Shown here: positions 40,994 through 49,045 of the stretch, in pieces
How positions within the stretch are numbered: the first letter of the stretch is position 1
How the letters are laid out: each line of letters begins with the position of its first letter
NCBI GenBank assembly: GCA_910577015.1
Contig: CAJTKU010000019.1
Span: 1 to 52,020, forward strand
Source of the DNA: an uncultured Lachnospiraceae bacterium
GTDB taxonomy: Bacteria > Bacillota > Clostridia > Lachnospirales > Lachnospiraceae
Direction: 5' to 3'
Length of the DNA stretch: 52,020 bases
Position numbers and translations under genes: made by a program
The notes under the pieces: model-generated
Seen by the model: the letters and a program-made list of their open reading frames with translations, nothing else
The model's database searches: none
Told to the model about the DNA's origin: nothing

Positions 40994-41009
40994 CAGGAGG
41001 CAGACAGGT

Positions 41010-43370
41010 ATGAAACTTTATGTATCTACGGGAAATTCCCGGATGGATAAAAAATGGAACGGCACGGAGATGGAGCTTGATGATTTCAAAAGCCGCATCT
41101 CTGCAACAAAATATACTGCGGAAACAATGGCGCAGTATAAGAAACTGCCCAAGACAAAACAGGATGACATTAAGGATGTGGGAGGTTTCGTCCTCGGAAG
41201 GCTTAAAGGCGGGAGGAGGAAAAAAGACTGTGTTATTTCAAGGTCGGCGGTCACTTTGGACATGGATTATGGGACGGAGGGAATTATAGATGAAATTGAG
41301 ATGTTTTTTGACATGAGGATGATGATTTACAGCACACACAAACACACGCCGGAGAATCCGAGACTGCGGCTTATTATCCCGATTTCCAGAGAGATTACCC
41401 CGGACGAATACGGGGCTGTAAGCAGAAAGATTGCAGAGGATATCGGAATTGAGCTGTTTGATGACTCCACCTATGAGCCTTCAAGACTCATGTACTGGCC
41501 GAGTACATCCGCTGACGGGGATTTTGTGTTCAGGGAGATTGACGGTGCGTTGGTAAATCCCGATGAAGTGCTTGCACGCTATAAGGACTGGAAGGATGTA
41601 TCATCTTGGCCTGTAAGCAACCGTCAGGCGGCGGTCGTGACAAGAAACATTAAAAAGCAGGAGAATCCGTTGGAAAAAGGCGGGCTTATCGGTGCGTTCA
41701 ACAGGGCATATTCCATTACCGAAGCGATTGATACTTTTATCCCGGATGTGTACCAGCACAGTGCAATGCCCGGAAGATATGACTATGTTCCTGCGGATTC
41801 CTCTGCCGGAGTGGTGATCTATGATGACCTTTTCGCATACAGCCATCATGCAACAGATCCGTGCTGCAATAATCTCATGAATGCCTTTGATGTGGTAAGG
41901 CTCCATAAATTCGGAAATCTTGATGCTAAAGCTGATGAATATACGGAAATCGGAAAGCTGCCTTCTTTCAAGGCAATGCAGGATTTTGCTTCACAGGACG
42001 GGAAGGTCAAAGCAGTTCTTGCACAGGAAAGGCAGAATACGGCGGCAGAGGAATTTGCAGAACCTGATGGGGAATGGCAGAGCAGACTGGACATCGACCG
42101 TCAGGGAAGGGTAAAAGATACCATTACCAATATCGCACTCATTATTAAGTATGATTCAAACCTTCAGAACATTGTCTACAACGAGTTCAAGGATACCATT
42201 GATGTCATCGGGGAGCTTCCGTGGACACAGGTAAAACCCGGATGGAACGACTCAGACCTTGCCAATGCAAAGGTATATTTCGAGAGGGTGTACGGGATAT
42301 GGTCTCCAACCAAATTCAAGGATGCCCTGCTTGCGGTGGTGTCATCCGACAGGGTGTACCATCCAATCAAAGAATATTTCTCGTGCCTGAAATGGGACGG
42401 GAAGGAGAGAATTGATACGCTCCTCATTGATTATTTCGGTGCGGCAGACACGCCGTACACGAGGGCGGTCATCCGCAAGACCTTAGTTGCTGCGGTAGCC
42501 CGTATTTTTGAGCCGGGGAAAAAATTTGATTCCATCCTCGTGCTGAACGGTCCGCAGGGAATGGGGAAATCCACTTTCTTTTCCGTCTTGGGAATGGAGT
42601 GGTTCTCGGACAGCTTAAGCATTGCGGACATGAGGGACAAAACTGCGGCCGAGAAGCTGCAGGGGTATTGGATTCTGGAAATCTCGGAAATGAACGGCAT
42701 CAAAAAGACGGATGTGGAAACCGTCAAATCCTTTGTGTCCCGTCAGGATGACAAGTTTCGTCAGGCATACGGTATAAATGTGGAATCGCATCCGAGAAGC
42801 TGTGTCATCGTGGGCAGCACCAACTCGGAGTCTGGCTTCCTGCGTGATGTGACGGGCAACCGAAGATTCTGGCCCGTCCATGTTCCGGGAACAGGCAAAA
42901 TGCATCCTTGGGAAGTGTGCGATGTCGGCCAGATATGGGCAGAGGCAATCGAACTGTATAACCGTGGAGAGGAATTGTTCCTTAAGGGGAAGGAAGCTGA
43001 AGAGGCCTATAAGATGCAGCAGGATGCAATGGAGTCGGATGACCGTGAAGGGATCGTGGAGGAGTACCTTGCAAGGCTCCTTCCTGACAATTGGGACACA
43101 ATGGATCTGTACCAGAGAAGGGCGTTCCTTGGCGAAGGGGAGTTTGACACAAGCGGCATCAATGGGACCGTCACAAGGGAACGGGTATGCATTATGGAAA
43201 TATGGTGCGAGTGTTTCGGCAAGGAAAGGCAGAATATCAAAAAAGCAGATTCTTATGAAATCGAGGGGATCATCAATAAAATTGGTGGCTGGAAACGGTA
43301 TGACGGGAATGTCTCCGGCAAGATGCGGATACCCCTCTACGGGGTACAGAAAACCTTTGTGAAGATTTAA
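41010..43370 (+). CDS. VapE-family primase-helicase
   Basis: A 786-residue replication protein. N-terminal part has a primase-polymerase-like core (ITLDMDYG-type SAVTLDMDYGT at about 80-88 and MIYSTHKHTPENPRLRLIIPISREI, then SRLMYWPSTSADGDF), as in archaeo-eukaryotic primases. The C-terminal VapE helicase domain has Walker A VLNGPQGMGKSTFF (about 511-524), LEISEMNGIKKTDVETVKSFVSRQDDKFR and GSTNSESGFLRDVTGNRRFWPV. The frame runs back to 40965 inside the polymerase gene, but AGGAGG at 40995-41000 is nine bases before the ATG at 41010. It would prime and unwind DNA for the family A polymerase. Confidence 0.92.
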   Translation: MKLYVSTGNSRMDKKWNGTEMELDDFKSRISATKYTAETMAQYKKLPKTKQDDIKDVGGFVLGRLKGGRRKKDCVISRSAVTLDMDYGTEGIIDEIEMFFDMRMMIYSTHKHTPENPRLRLIIPISREITPDEYGAVSRKIAEDIGIELFDDSTYEPSRLMYWPSTSADGDFVFREIDGALVNPDEVLARYKDWKDVSSWPVSNRQAAVVTRNIKKQENPLEKGGLIGAFNRAYSITEAIDTFIPDVYQHSAMPGRYDYVPADSSAGVVIYDDLFAYSHHATDPCCNNLMNAFDVVRLHKFGNLDAKADEYTEIGKLPSFKAMQDFASQDGKVKAVLAQERQNTAAEEFAEPDGEWQSRLDIDRQGRVKDTITNIALIIKYDSNLQNIVYNEFKDTIDVIGELPWTQVKPGWNDSDLANAKVYFERVYGIWSPTKFKDALLAVVSSDRVYHPIKEYFSCLKWDGKERIDTLLIDYFGAADTPYTRAVIRKTLVAAVARIFEPGKKFDSILVLNGPQGMGKSTFFSVLGMEWFSDSLSIADMRDKTAAEKLQGYWILEISEMNGIKKTDVETVKSFVSRQDDKFRQAYGINVESHPRSCVIVGSTNSESGFLRDVTGNRRFWPVHVPGTGKMHPWEVCDVGQIWAEAIELYNRGEELFLKGKEAEEAYKMQQDAMESDDREGIVEEYLARLLPDNWDTMDLYQRRAFLGEGEFDTSGINGTVTRERVCIMEIWCECFGKERQNIKKADSYEIEGIINKIGGWKRYDGNVSGKMRIPLYGVQKTFVKI

Positions 43371-43372
43371 AA

Positions 43373-43497
43373 GGGAAACAGGGAAACAAAAAAGGCGGTT
43401 GCCGGAGTTTCCTTAAATCAAATGGTCAACGCTAGTCGGAAACGGTGCTGACACCTTGGCAGATAAGGACTGCGGGGCTTTAGTTTCCCTGTTTCCC
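43373..43497. repeat. 15-bp inverted repeat framing a non-coding segment
   Basis: GGGAAACAGGGAAAC (43373-43387) is perfectly complementary to GTTTCCCTGTTTCCC (43483-43497), itself followed by ATTTTTTC. Each arm also repeats GGGAAAC internally. The enclosed 95 bases contain no gene. It starts two bases after the VapE stop codon. It could end the transcript as a large stem or be an RNA element. Downstream to 43602 are an AT-rich stretch and a CGCATATGCG palindrome. Confidence 0.6.
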
Positions 43498-43620
43498 ATT
43501 TTTTCATATTTGAGAATATAAAAAGGCATAAAAAAACGGAAAACACGCATATGCGCGTAAGGGATTCTTTGCACTTCGGAAACAGCAAAGGGAAACGGAG
43601 GAATGGTTTTGCAGGAAAAT

Positions 43621-43890
43621 ATGATTGAACAACGGCTTAGAAAAGAGACAAAGGCACGGGGCGGACTGGCATTTAAATTTGTGTCACCGGGGATGTCGGG
43701 AGTTCCAGACAGGCTGGTGCTTATGCCCGGCGGCAGGATGGCATTTGTCGAACTGAAAGCACCCGGAAAGCACTTAAGGGAGCAGCAGAAAAAGAGAAAG
43801 GAACAATTGGAGAAGCTGGGTTTTGTGGTGTATGCGGCAGACAGCTTGGAGATGATAGGAGGGATTTTGGATGAAATACAAGGCACATGA
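43621..43890 (+). CDS. VRR-NUC domain nuclease
   Basis: An 89-residue phage nuclease of the VRR-NUC type. Catalytic residues: Glu in MIEQRLRKE (E3), G-V-P-D-R (D30), and AFVELKAPG (E44-x-K46), giving the complete PD-(D/E)XK-like site. Solo VRR-NUC proteins cut structured DNA such as Holliday junctions or flaps in phage replication. The frame opens at 43603, but GGAGG there is only one base from that ATG; the ATG at 43621 fits the family N-terminus. Its 3' end overlaps the SNF2 gene by 20 bases. Confidence 0.9.
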   Translation: MIEQRLRKETKARGGLAFKFVSPGMSGVPDRLVLMPGGRMAFVELKAPGKHLREQQKKRKEQLEKLGFVVYAADSLEMIGGILDEIQGT

Positions 43891-45235
43891 TTATCAGCAG
43901 TATGCGGCAGAGTTCATTCTGGAACACCCGGTAAGCTGCCTGATCCTCGACATGGGGCTTGGGAAGACGGTCATTACACTTACGGCGCTTTGGAATCTGC
44001 TGTTTGACTATTTTGCGGTGGGAAGCATCCTTGTGATTGCGCCAAAGAGGGTGGCGGAGAATACTTGGCCGGCAGAGATTGAAAAATGGGAGCATCTGGC
44101 AGGGATTAACTTTTCAGTGGTAATGGGAAGCAGGGTACAGAGGGAAGCGGCACTTGGCAGGAAGGCAGACATCTACATCATCAACCGTGAAAATGTGGTA
44201 TGGCTTTGGGAACAGGGAATGCGCTTTGACATGATCGTAGTGGATGAACTGTCCAGCTTCAAATCGCCAAAAGCACAGAGATTTAAAGCATTAAAGAAAA
44301 TGCGGCCGATGGCACAAAGGATTGTAGGACTTACGGGAACACCGGGCAATCCGATGGATTTATGGGCAGAAATCGGAATCCTCGACATGGGACAGAGGCT
44401 TGGAAGGTTTATCGGGGGATTCCGTGACAGGTTCTTTGTGCCGGACAAACGCAACCGGGAAATTATATATTCTTATAAACTAAGGGAAGGTGCAGAGGAT
44501 AAAATCTATGAACTGATATCGGATATTACGATATCCATGAAAGCAGCAGATTATCTTGATATGCCGGAGTGTATTTATAACAGAGTGTCCGTCAGGCTGT
44601 CAGATTCAGAAAGGAAACTGTACGAGACAATGGAAACGGACATGATTTTAAGATTCGGGGAAGGGGAGGATATTGATGCAGTCAATGCCGCTGCACTTTC
44701 GGGTAAACTTCAGCAGCTTTCAAACGGTGCGGTTTATGACGAATCCGGCAATGTGAAGGTAATCCATGACAGGAAGCTGGATGCATTGGAAGACCTGATT
44801 GAAGCAGCCAATGGGAAACCGCTTCTTGTGGCTTACTGGTACCATCACGACAGGGAAAGGATAATGGAACGGTTTGCTGCCCGGCAGATTGACAGCAGGA
44901 AAGACATTGCTGACTGGAATGCCGGAAAGATACCCGTTGCACTGATACATCCTGCATCTGCGGGACACGGACTGAATCTTCAGGAAGGAGGCTCCGCCAT
45001 CGTGTGGTTTTCCCCGATATGGTCGCTTGAACTGTACCAACAGCTGAATGCGAGACTTTGGAGACAGGGGCAGAAACACACGGTTGTCATTGAACATCTT
45101 GTGACAGAGAAGAGTGTGGATGAGGATATCATGAGGGCGTTGGAAGAAAAAGATGATATGCAGGAGTCGCTGATTACCGCCGTAAAGGCGAGGATTGGAG
45201 GTGCGGAATATGCGGGCAGAGCAGATGATGAATGA
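43871..45235 (+). CDS. SNF2-family DEAD/DEAH-type helicase
   Basis: A 454-residue SF2 ATPase. Motif I is LDMGLGKTVIT (residues 27-36), motif II is VVDELSSFKSPKAQRFKALK (D-E-L-S variant of DEAH), motif III GLTGTPGNPMDLW, and motifs V/VI appear as PASAGHGLNLQEGG and QQLNARLWRQGQKHTV, where R-x-W-R-x-G-Q is the SNF2 arginine-finger motif. Short phage SNF2 proteins like this act in replication or recombination. GGAGGGATTTTGG precedes the start. The following gene overlaps its end. Confidence 0.93.
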   Translation: MKYKAHDYQQYAAEFILEHPVSCLILDMGLGKTVITLTALWNLLFDYFAVGSILVIAPKRVAENTWPAEIEKWEHLAGINFSVVMGSRVQREAALGRKADIYIINRENVVWLWEQGMRFDMIVVDELSSFKSPKAQRFKALKKMRPMAQRIVGLTGTPGNPMDLWAEIGILDMGQRLGRFIGGFRDRFFVPDKRNREIIYSYKLREGAEDKIYELISDITISMKAADYLDMPECIYNRVSVRLSDSERKLYETMETDMILRFGEGEDIDAVNAAALSGKLQQLSNGAVYDESGNVKVIHDRKLDALEDLIEAANGKPLLVAYWYHHDRERIMERFAARQIDSRKDIADWNAGKIPVALIHPASAGHGLNLQEGGSAIVWFSPIWSLELYQQLNARLWRQGQKHTVVIEHLVTEKSVDEDIMRALEEKDDMQESLITAVKARIGGAEYAGRADDE

Positions 45236-45695
45236 ATATAAGAACATGAAACGGGAACTTCAGATCACGGAGTTCCAGCTGAGCCGCTTTAAGGGCGTGG
45301 ATGAAAACGATATCATTGAGGCGATGCAGTTTTCCCACCCGGAAGGGGAAAGGGTACAGAGCAGCACCCTTTCCGACAAAACAGCAAAAGCGGCATTAAA
45401 TTATAAGAACATAGCGGAAAGAGAGAATGACGAGTGGTTTGATTTCCTGATCCAACGGCATGAATATCTTAAGGAAGAACTGGATTTTTTTATAGACAGC
45501 GTATCAAAACTGTCGGGCGTGCTTCCGGGAATCATAACGGATCTGTTGGACGGCGACATGACTTGGGACATGATGACATCAAAATACCATGTAAGCCGGA
45601 CAATGATTTCAAAATATAAGAAAAGCGCCATGAAGGAACTGGATATGATGTATGAAATGAGGGACCGCCAGACGGAAACCTATATTCTTGGATGA
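45210..45695 (+). CDS. Phage HTH protein, sigma-like / late regulator candidate
   Basis: A 161-residue protein with a long N-terminal helical part (MNEYKNMKRELQITEFQLSRF, ENDEWFDFLIQRHEYLKEELDFFIDSV) and a C-terminal HTH (LLDGDMTWDMMTSKYHVSRTMISKYKKSAMKEL) similar to sigma-70 region 4. Comparable proteins in phages of Firmicutes lie just before late genes and are thought to switch on transcription; this is an inference. GGAGG lies eight bases before the ATG at 45210; the TTG at 45195 further upstream is less likely. Confidence 0.75.
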   Translation: MRAEQMMNEYKNMKRELQITEFQLSRFKGVDENDIIEAMQFSHPEGERVQSSTLSDKTAKAALNYKNIAERENDEWFDFLIQRHEYLKEELDFFIDSVSKLSGVLPGIITDLLDGDMTWDMMTSKYHVSRTMISKYKKSAMKELDMMYEMRDRQTETYILG

Positions 45696-45709
45696 GGAGG
45701 ATGAGGCAT

Positions 45710-46063
45710 ATGTGCATGAGAGGCGATATTTATTATGTGGATTTTGGTGAGGGCGACGGCAGCAAGCAGGGCGGATTCCGACCGGCACTTATCGTGAGCA
45801 ATAACAAGGCAAATAAAAATTCCCCCGTAGTCACGGTTGTTCCGCTTACGGCAAGGATATGGAAAAAGCGGTATCTCCCTACCCATGTGAGGATTTTCGG
45901 AAGCGGGCTGTCGAGACCGAGCATGGCTTTGGCGGAACAGGTGGAAACCGTGGATAAGCGGAATCTGAGGGAGAAAATCGGCAAAGTAAGCGATGAGGGC
46001 GTTATGGAACAGGTAACAAAGGCACTTCTGATACAGATAGGAGCTGTTGGCGAATATAATTGA
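45710..46063 (+). CDS. PemK/MazF-family endoribonuclease-like protein
   Basis: A 117-residue MazF-fold protein: MRGDIYYVDFGEGDGSKQGGFRPALIVSNNKANKNSPVVTVVPLTA covers the first strands with the conserved R-G-D and R-P-A-L-V/I-x-S, followed by ALAEQVETVDKRNLREKIG. MazF toxins cleave mRNA at short sequences. No MazE/antitoxin-like gene precedes it; the upstream neighbour is a sigma-like HTH protein and the downstream one is a hypothetical acidic protein. The start at 45710 follows GGAGG by nine bases. Confidence 0.88.
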   Translation: MCMRGDIYYVDFGEGDGSKQGGFRPALIVSNNKANKNSPVVTVVPLTARIWKKRYLPTHVRIFGSGLSRPSMALAEQVETVDKRNLREKIGKVSDEGVMEQVTKALLIQIGAVGEYN

Positions 46064-46130
46064 AAAAATGACTGGCTATGTACGGGAAAAAGGACTACAA
46101 TTAGTCCAAAATAAAAAAGGAGACATGGTC

Positions 46131-46553
46131 ATGGATAATAATGAGGAAAAAGAGAAAATCAGGGAAGTAGTCGGAAAGTACAGTGATTTTTTTAAAGAAA
46201 GGGATGCGGATGTAGCAATTGGCATACATGGTCCGCATCTCTTTTATGTTTATGACAGAAAACACCGTGATTTTGAGATTTTCAGGGCATTCCACACGGC
46301 AGGGGAACTGGAAATGCTGATTCTCGGCGCATTGGCTGAAAATCTTGAATGCATGAACGCCGTCATGGCTGACAGCTTAAATCTCGATTTTGACAGGATT
46401 GATTCCGAGGAGAACCTCTACAGCTACAGCGGGGAATTCCATCTGGAGAAACTAAGGCTCCAGCTTGAGGTCGTGGAGAGGGAGTGTAAGAACTGGTCAG
46501 AGATGATGCAGGTTACATACAGGGCATTGAGAAACCTGCTGCCTCCTGAATGA
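46131..46553 (+). CDS. Hypothetical phage protein (140 aa)
   Basis: A 140-residue acidic protein with no recognised family. It has a basic-acidic helical opening (EEKEKIREVVGKYSDFFKERD), a beta segment (AIGIHGPHLFYVYDRKHRDFEIFRAF), and a helical C-terminus (LEKLRLQLEVVERECKNWSEMMQVTYRALRNLL). The frame opens at 46047, overlapping MazF, but GGAG is eight bases before the ATG at 46131. A GGACTA / TAGTCC dyad at about 46092-46107 lies upstream. Being directly after an orphan MazF, it could be its inhibitor, but nothing in the sequence proves this. Confidence 0.6.
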   Translation: MDNNEEKEKIREVVGKYSDFFKERDADVAIGIHGPHLFYVYDRKHRDFEIFRAFHTAGELEMLILGALAENLECMNAVMADSLNLDFDRIDSEENLYSYSGEFHLEKLRLQLEVVERECKNWSEMMQVTYRALRNLLPPE

Positions 46554-46651
46554 GATACCCCCTTACGCTGTGGTGGTTTACTAAGTGTTTACTGTTGGTT
46601 TACTGACTTGTGGATTTTATTGTGGTATTGTTATGGTGGCACAACAGGAAG

Positions 46652-46670
46652 GAGGCTTCGGCCTCTTTTC
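46652..46670 (+). terminator. Possible terminator with UUCG tetraloop
   Basis: GAGGC (46652-46656) and GCCTC (46661-46665) close a TTCG loop, followed by TTTTC. The preceding gap (46571-46605) carries three GTTTACT repeats. A second hairpin (CTGCGGC... GCTGCCGCAG, about 46679-46719) follows before the HNH gene. Confidence 0.55.
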
Positions 46671-46740
46671 TTTATGCCCTGCGGCGGACGGCTTTCCAAT
46701 CCTTTCACGCTGCCGCAGTTACATAGAGAGGAGGGATACA

Positions 46741-47100
46741 ATGCCGATGAGACCGAATGTCCCGTGCGGACATCCCGGCTGTCCAAGGCTTGTGCCATAC
46801 GGCAAGCACTACTGTGAGCAGCATGAGGTACAGCACCGAGGCGAAAGACCGGGAGCCGGAAGGCGTGGGTATGACAGGAAGTGGCAGAAGGCGAGGCTTT
46901 CATATCTTCGGCAGCATCCGTACTGTGTGTGCTGCATGAAGGAAGGGAAGATGGTGGAAGCAACGGTCGTTGACCATATCAGACCGCACCGAGGAAACCA
47001 TGTCCTCTTTTGGGATAAAAACAACTGGCAGAGTCTCTGCAAGCCGTGCCATGACCGAAAGACATGGAACGAGGATGCAAACCCGGAGTACCGCTTCTGA
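46741..47100 (+). CDS. HNH endonuclease
   Basis: A 119-residue phage HNH nuclease. Cys pairs C-G-H-P-G-C (about 9-14) and Y-C-V-C-C form zinc knuckles; the HNH core is VVDHIRPHRGNHVLFWDKNNWQSLCKPCHDRKT (D-H-I, N-N-W, C-x-x-C-H). Such enzymes usually sit beside the terminase genes and assist DNA packaging; here terminase is not yet reached. The frame opens at 46585 but the family start and GAGGAGGG support the ATG at 46741. Confidence 0.9.
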   Translation: MPMRPNVPCGHPGCPRLVPYGKHYCEQHEVQHRGERPGAGRRGYDRKWQKARLSYLRQHPYCVCCMKEGKMVEATVVDHIRPHRGNHVLFWDKNNWQSLCKPCHDRKTWNEDANPEYRF

Positions 47101-47166
47101 CGGAGGGCGGGGGAGTCAAATCTCCAGAAGCCTTCCGGCTGAAGACCGATGGCCCCCTTTGCGTGA

Positions 47167-47222
47167 ATTTTCGCAGAATTAAACAGGGGGGATATAACGG
47201 GAATGGGATATTTTCGCAGAAT
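47167..47222 (+). repeat. 13-bp direct repeat in a non-coding gap
   Basis: ATTTTCGCAGAAT occurs at 47167-47179 and again at 47210-47222, exactly 43 bases apart, in the 258-bp gap after the HNH gene. The spacing is about four helical turns. The remaining gap (47101-47358) holds no intact gene. It may be a binding site for a phage regulator or packaging protein. Confidence 0.5.
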
Positions 47223-47285
47223 ATAATACTGCAAGGGAAGAAGGGGGATTTTCCTTCTGCCGGATTATTAGGTAAAACGCTATTT

Positions 47286-47330
47286 AAAAGGCTGAAAACA
47301 GCATGAAAAACGCTAGTTTTTGGCCTTTTT
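47286..47330 (+). terminator. Likely terminator before the zinc-finger HTH gene
   Basis: AAAAGGCTGAAAAC (47286-47299) pairs with GTTTTTGGCCTTTT (47316-47329) with a small internal mismatch, followed by T residues. It ends transcription of the HNH region. The next ribosome site lies about 20 bases further on. Confidence 0.6.
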
Positions 47331-47358
47331 ATTATGACGTGAAAGGAGTTGGGAAAGG

Positions 47359-47808
47359 ATGACACAGGCACAGGCAGACCAGATAACGGAACTCAGGCTG
47401 AAAGGTGCCGGATATAAATCAATCGGGACGGTGGTAGGACTGTCCCGTGATATTGTGCGCAATTACTGTAAGAGCCACGGACTCACGGGATATGCTTCCG
47501 CACTGACAAAGAATATCCGCATGAAGATGGACAGCGGGGAAGCCTGTATGTACTGCGGAGGGGATGTCGCACAGCCAAAGACGGGAAGACCAAAGAAGTT
47601 CTGCAGCGAGAAATGCAGAAGGGCATGGTGGAAGCAGCATCCTGAAGCAGTGAACAGGAGTGAGGCGGCATTGTATGAATGCATCTGCAGAAACTGCGGG
47701 AAAAAATTTATTTCCTATGGGAATAAGGGCAGGAAGTATTGCAGCCATGACTGCTACATCAAACACAGATTTTGGAGGGACGGAGAAGATGAAATTCGAG
47801 AAGCATAA
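47359..47808 (+). CDS. HTH and zinc-finger phage protein
   Basis: A 149-residue protein with an N-terminal HTH (ITELRLKGAGYKSIGTVVGLSRDIVRNYCKSHGL, about 10-43) and two Cys-rich zinc modules: C-M-Y-C-G-G-x-n-K-F-C-S-E-K-C (about 63-90) and C-R-N-C-G-x-n-K-Y-C-S-H-D-C (about 110-135). It resembles phage proteins placed before terminase and methyltransferase genes; regulatory or DNA-binding role is likely. GGGAAAGG precedes the ATG. Its end overlaps the ParB-methyltransferase gene by 20 bases. Confidence 0.78.
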   Translation: MTQAQADQITELRLKGAGYKSIGTVVGLSRDIVRNYCKSHGLTGYASALTKNIRMKMDSGEACMYCGGDVAQPKTGRPKKFCSEKCRRAWWKQHPEAVNRSEAALYECICRNCGKKFISYGNKGRKYCSHDCYIKHRFWRDGEDEIREA

Positions 47809-49045
47809 AATAAGCGAGCTTATCCCGGCAGAATATAATCCGAGGAAGAAACTGAAGCCGGGTGACAGGGAGTATGAAAAAATTAAAAACTCCATAACGG
47901 AGTTCGGATATGTCGAACCGATTATTGTTAATGCGGACATGACTATTATCGGCGGACACCAGAGAGCCACGGTGCTTGCCAGTCTCGGATATGATGAAAT
48001 AGACTGCATCGTGATTGATATTGACAAGACGAAGGAAAAGGCACTCAATATTGCGCTGAACAAGATAACGGGCGAATGGAACAAGGAGCTTCTGGCCGAC
48101 CTCATCAAAGATTTGGAGGACAGCAGCTTTGATGTCGGCATTACGGGCTTTGAGCCGCCTGAAATCGAACAGCTTTTTAATTCCGTCCATGACAAAAAAA
48201 TCAAAGAAGATGATTTCGATGTGGATTCGGAACTGAAAAAACCGTGTGTCGCAAAGACGGGGGATGTCTGGATGCTTGGCAGGCACCGTGTCGTATGTGG
48301 CGATTCCATAAGGCCGGAGACATATGAAATTCTGATGGATGGGAAGCGTGCCAATATGGTGCTGACCGATCCGCCTTACAATGTGAATGTGGAAGAGACA
48401 GCCGGAAAAATTAAAAATGATAACATGGCATCGGAGGATTTTTATAAATTCCTCTTTGCCGCCTTTGTAAATATGGAGCAGTCGATGGAGCAGGATGCCT
48501 CAATTTATGTATTCCATGCCGACACGGAAGGACTAAATTTCAGAAAAGCATTTCAGGATGCGGGATTTTACCTGTCCGGGTGCTGCATCTGGAAGAAAAA
48601 TGCACTGGTGCTTGGGAGAAGCCCGTACCAATGGATGCACGAACCGTGTCTGTTCGGCTGGAAGAAAGGCGGGAAACACCAATGGTATTCTGACAGGAAG
48701 CAGACAACCATATGGGAGTACGACCGTCCTAAATCTTCCAAAGAGCATCCGACCATGAAGCCGGTGGCGTTAATGGCGTACCCGATTCAGAATTCGTGTA
48801 TGTCCAACTGTATTGTGCTTGATCCGTTTCTCGGCTCCGGCTCCACCCTTATGGCGTGTGAGCAGACCGGGCGCATCTGTTACGGCATAGAGATTGAGGA
48901 GAAGTTTGTTGATGTCATTGTCAACAGATATATTGAACAGAGGGGGAGTTCAGATGGAATAAGCGTAATCCGTGACGGAGCAGAAATAAAATATACGGAA
49001 CTGTTCAAGGGAGGTGGCTGTGATGAAGCAGATGACCTTCCTTGA
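47789..49045 (+). CDS. ParB-like domain fused to DNA N4/N6 methyltransferase
   Basis: A 418-residue fusion. Residues 1-130 are a ParB/Srx-type domain (ISELIPAEYNPRKKL, TIIGGHQRATVLASLG), followed by a beta-class amino-methyltransferase with VLTDPPYNVNVEE (DPPY catalytic motif, about 191-203) and VLDPFLGSGSTLMACEQTGRICYGIEI (AdoMet motif I, about 342-368). Modifies adenine or cytosine amino groups; DPPY is more usual for adenine. Common next to phage terminases, where it protects DNA from host restriction. The frame opens at 47660; family start and GGAGAAG support the ATG at 47789. Confidence 0.93.
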   Translation: MKFEKHKISELIPAEYNPRKKLKPGDREYEKIKNSITEFGYVEPIIVNADMTIIGGHQRATVLASLGYDEIDCIVIDIDKTKEKALNIALNKITGEWNKELLADLIKDLEDSSFDVGITGFEPPEIEQLFNSVHDKKIKEDDFDVDSELKKPCVAKTGDVWMLGRHRVVCGDSIRPETYEILMDGKRANMVLTDPPYNVNVEETAGKIKNDNMASEDFYKFLFAAFVNMEQSMEQDASIYVFHADTEGLNFRKAFQDAGFYLSGCCIWKKNALVLGRSPYQWMHEPCLFGWKKGGKHQWYSDRKQTTIWEYDRPKSSKEHPTMKPVALMAYPIQNSCMSNCIVLDPFLGSGSTLMACEQTGRICYGIEIEEKFVDVIVNRYIEQRGSSDGISVIRDGAEIKYTELFKGGGCDEADDLP

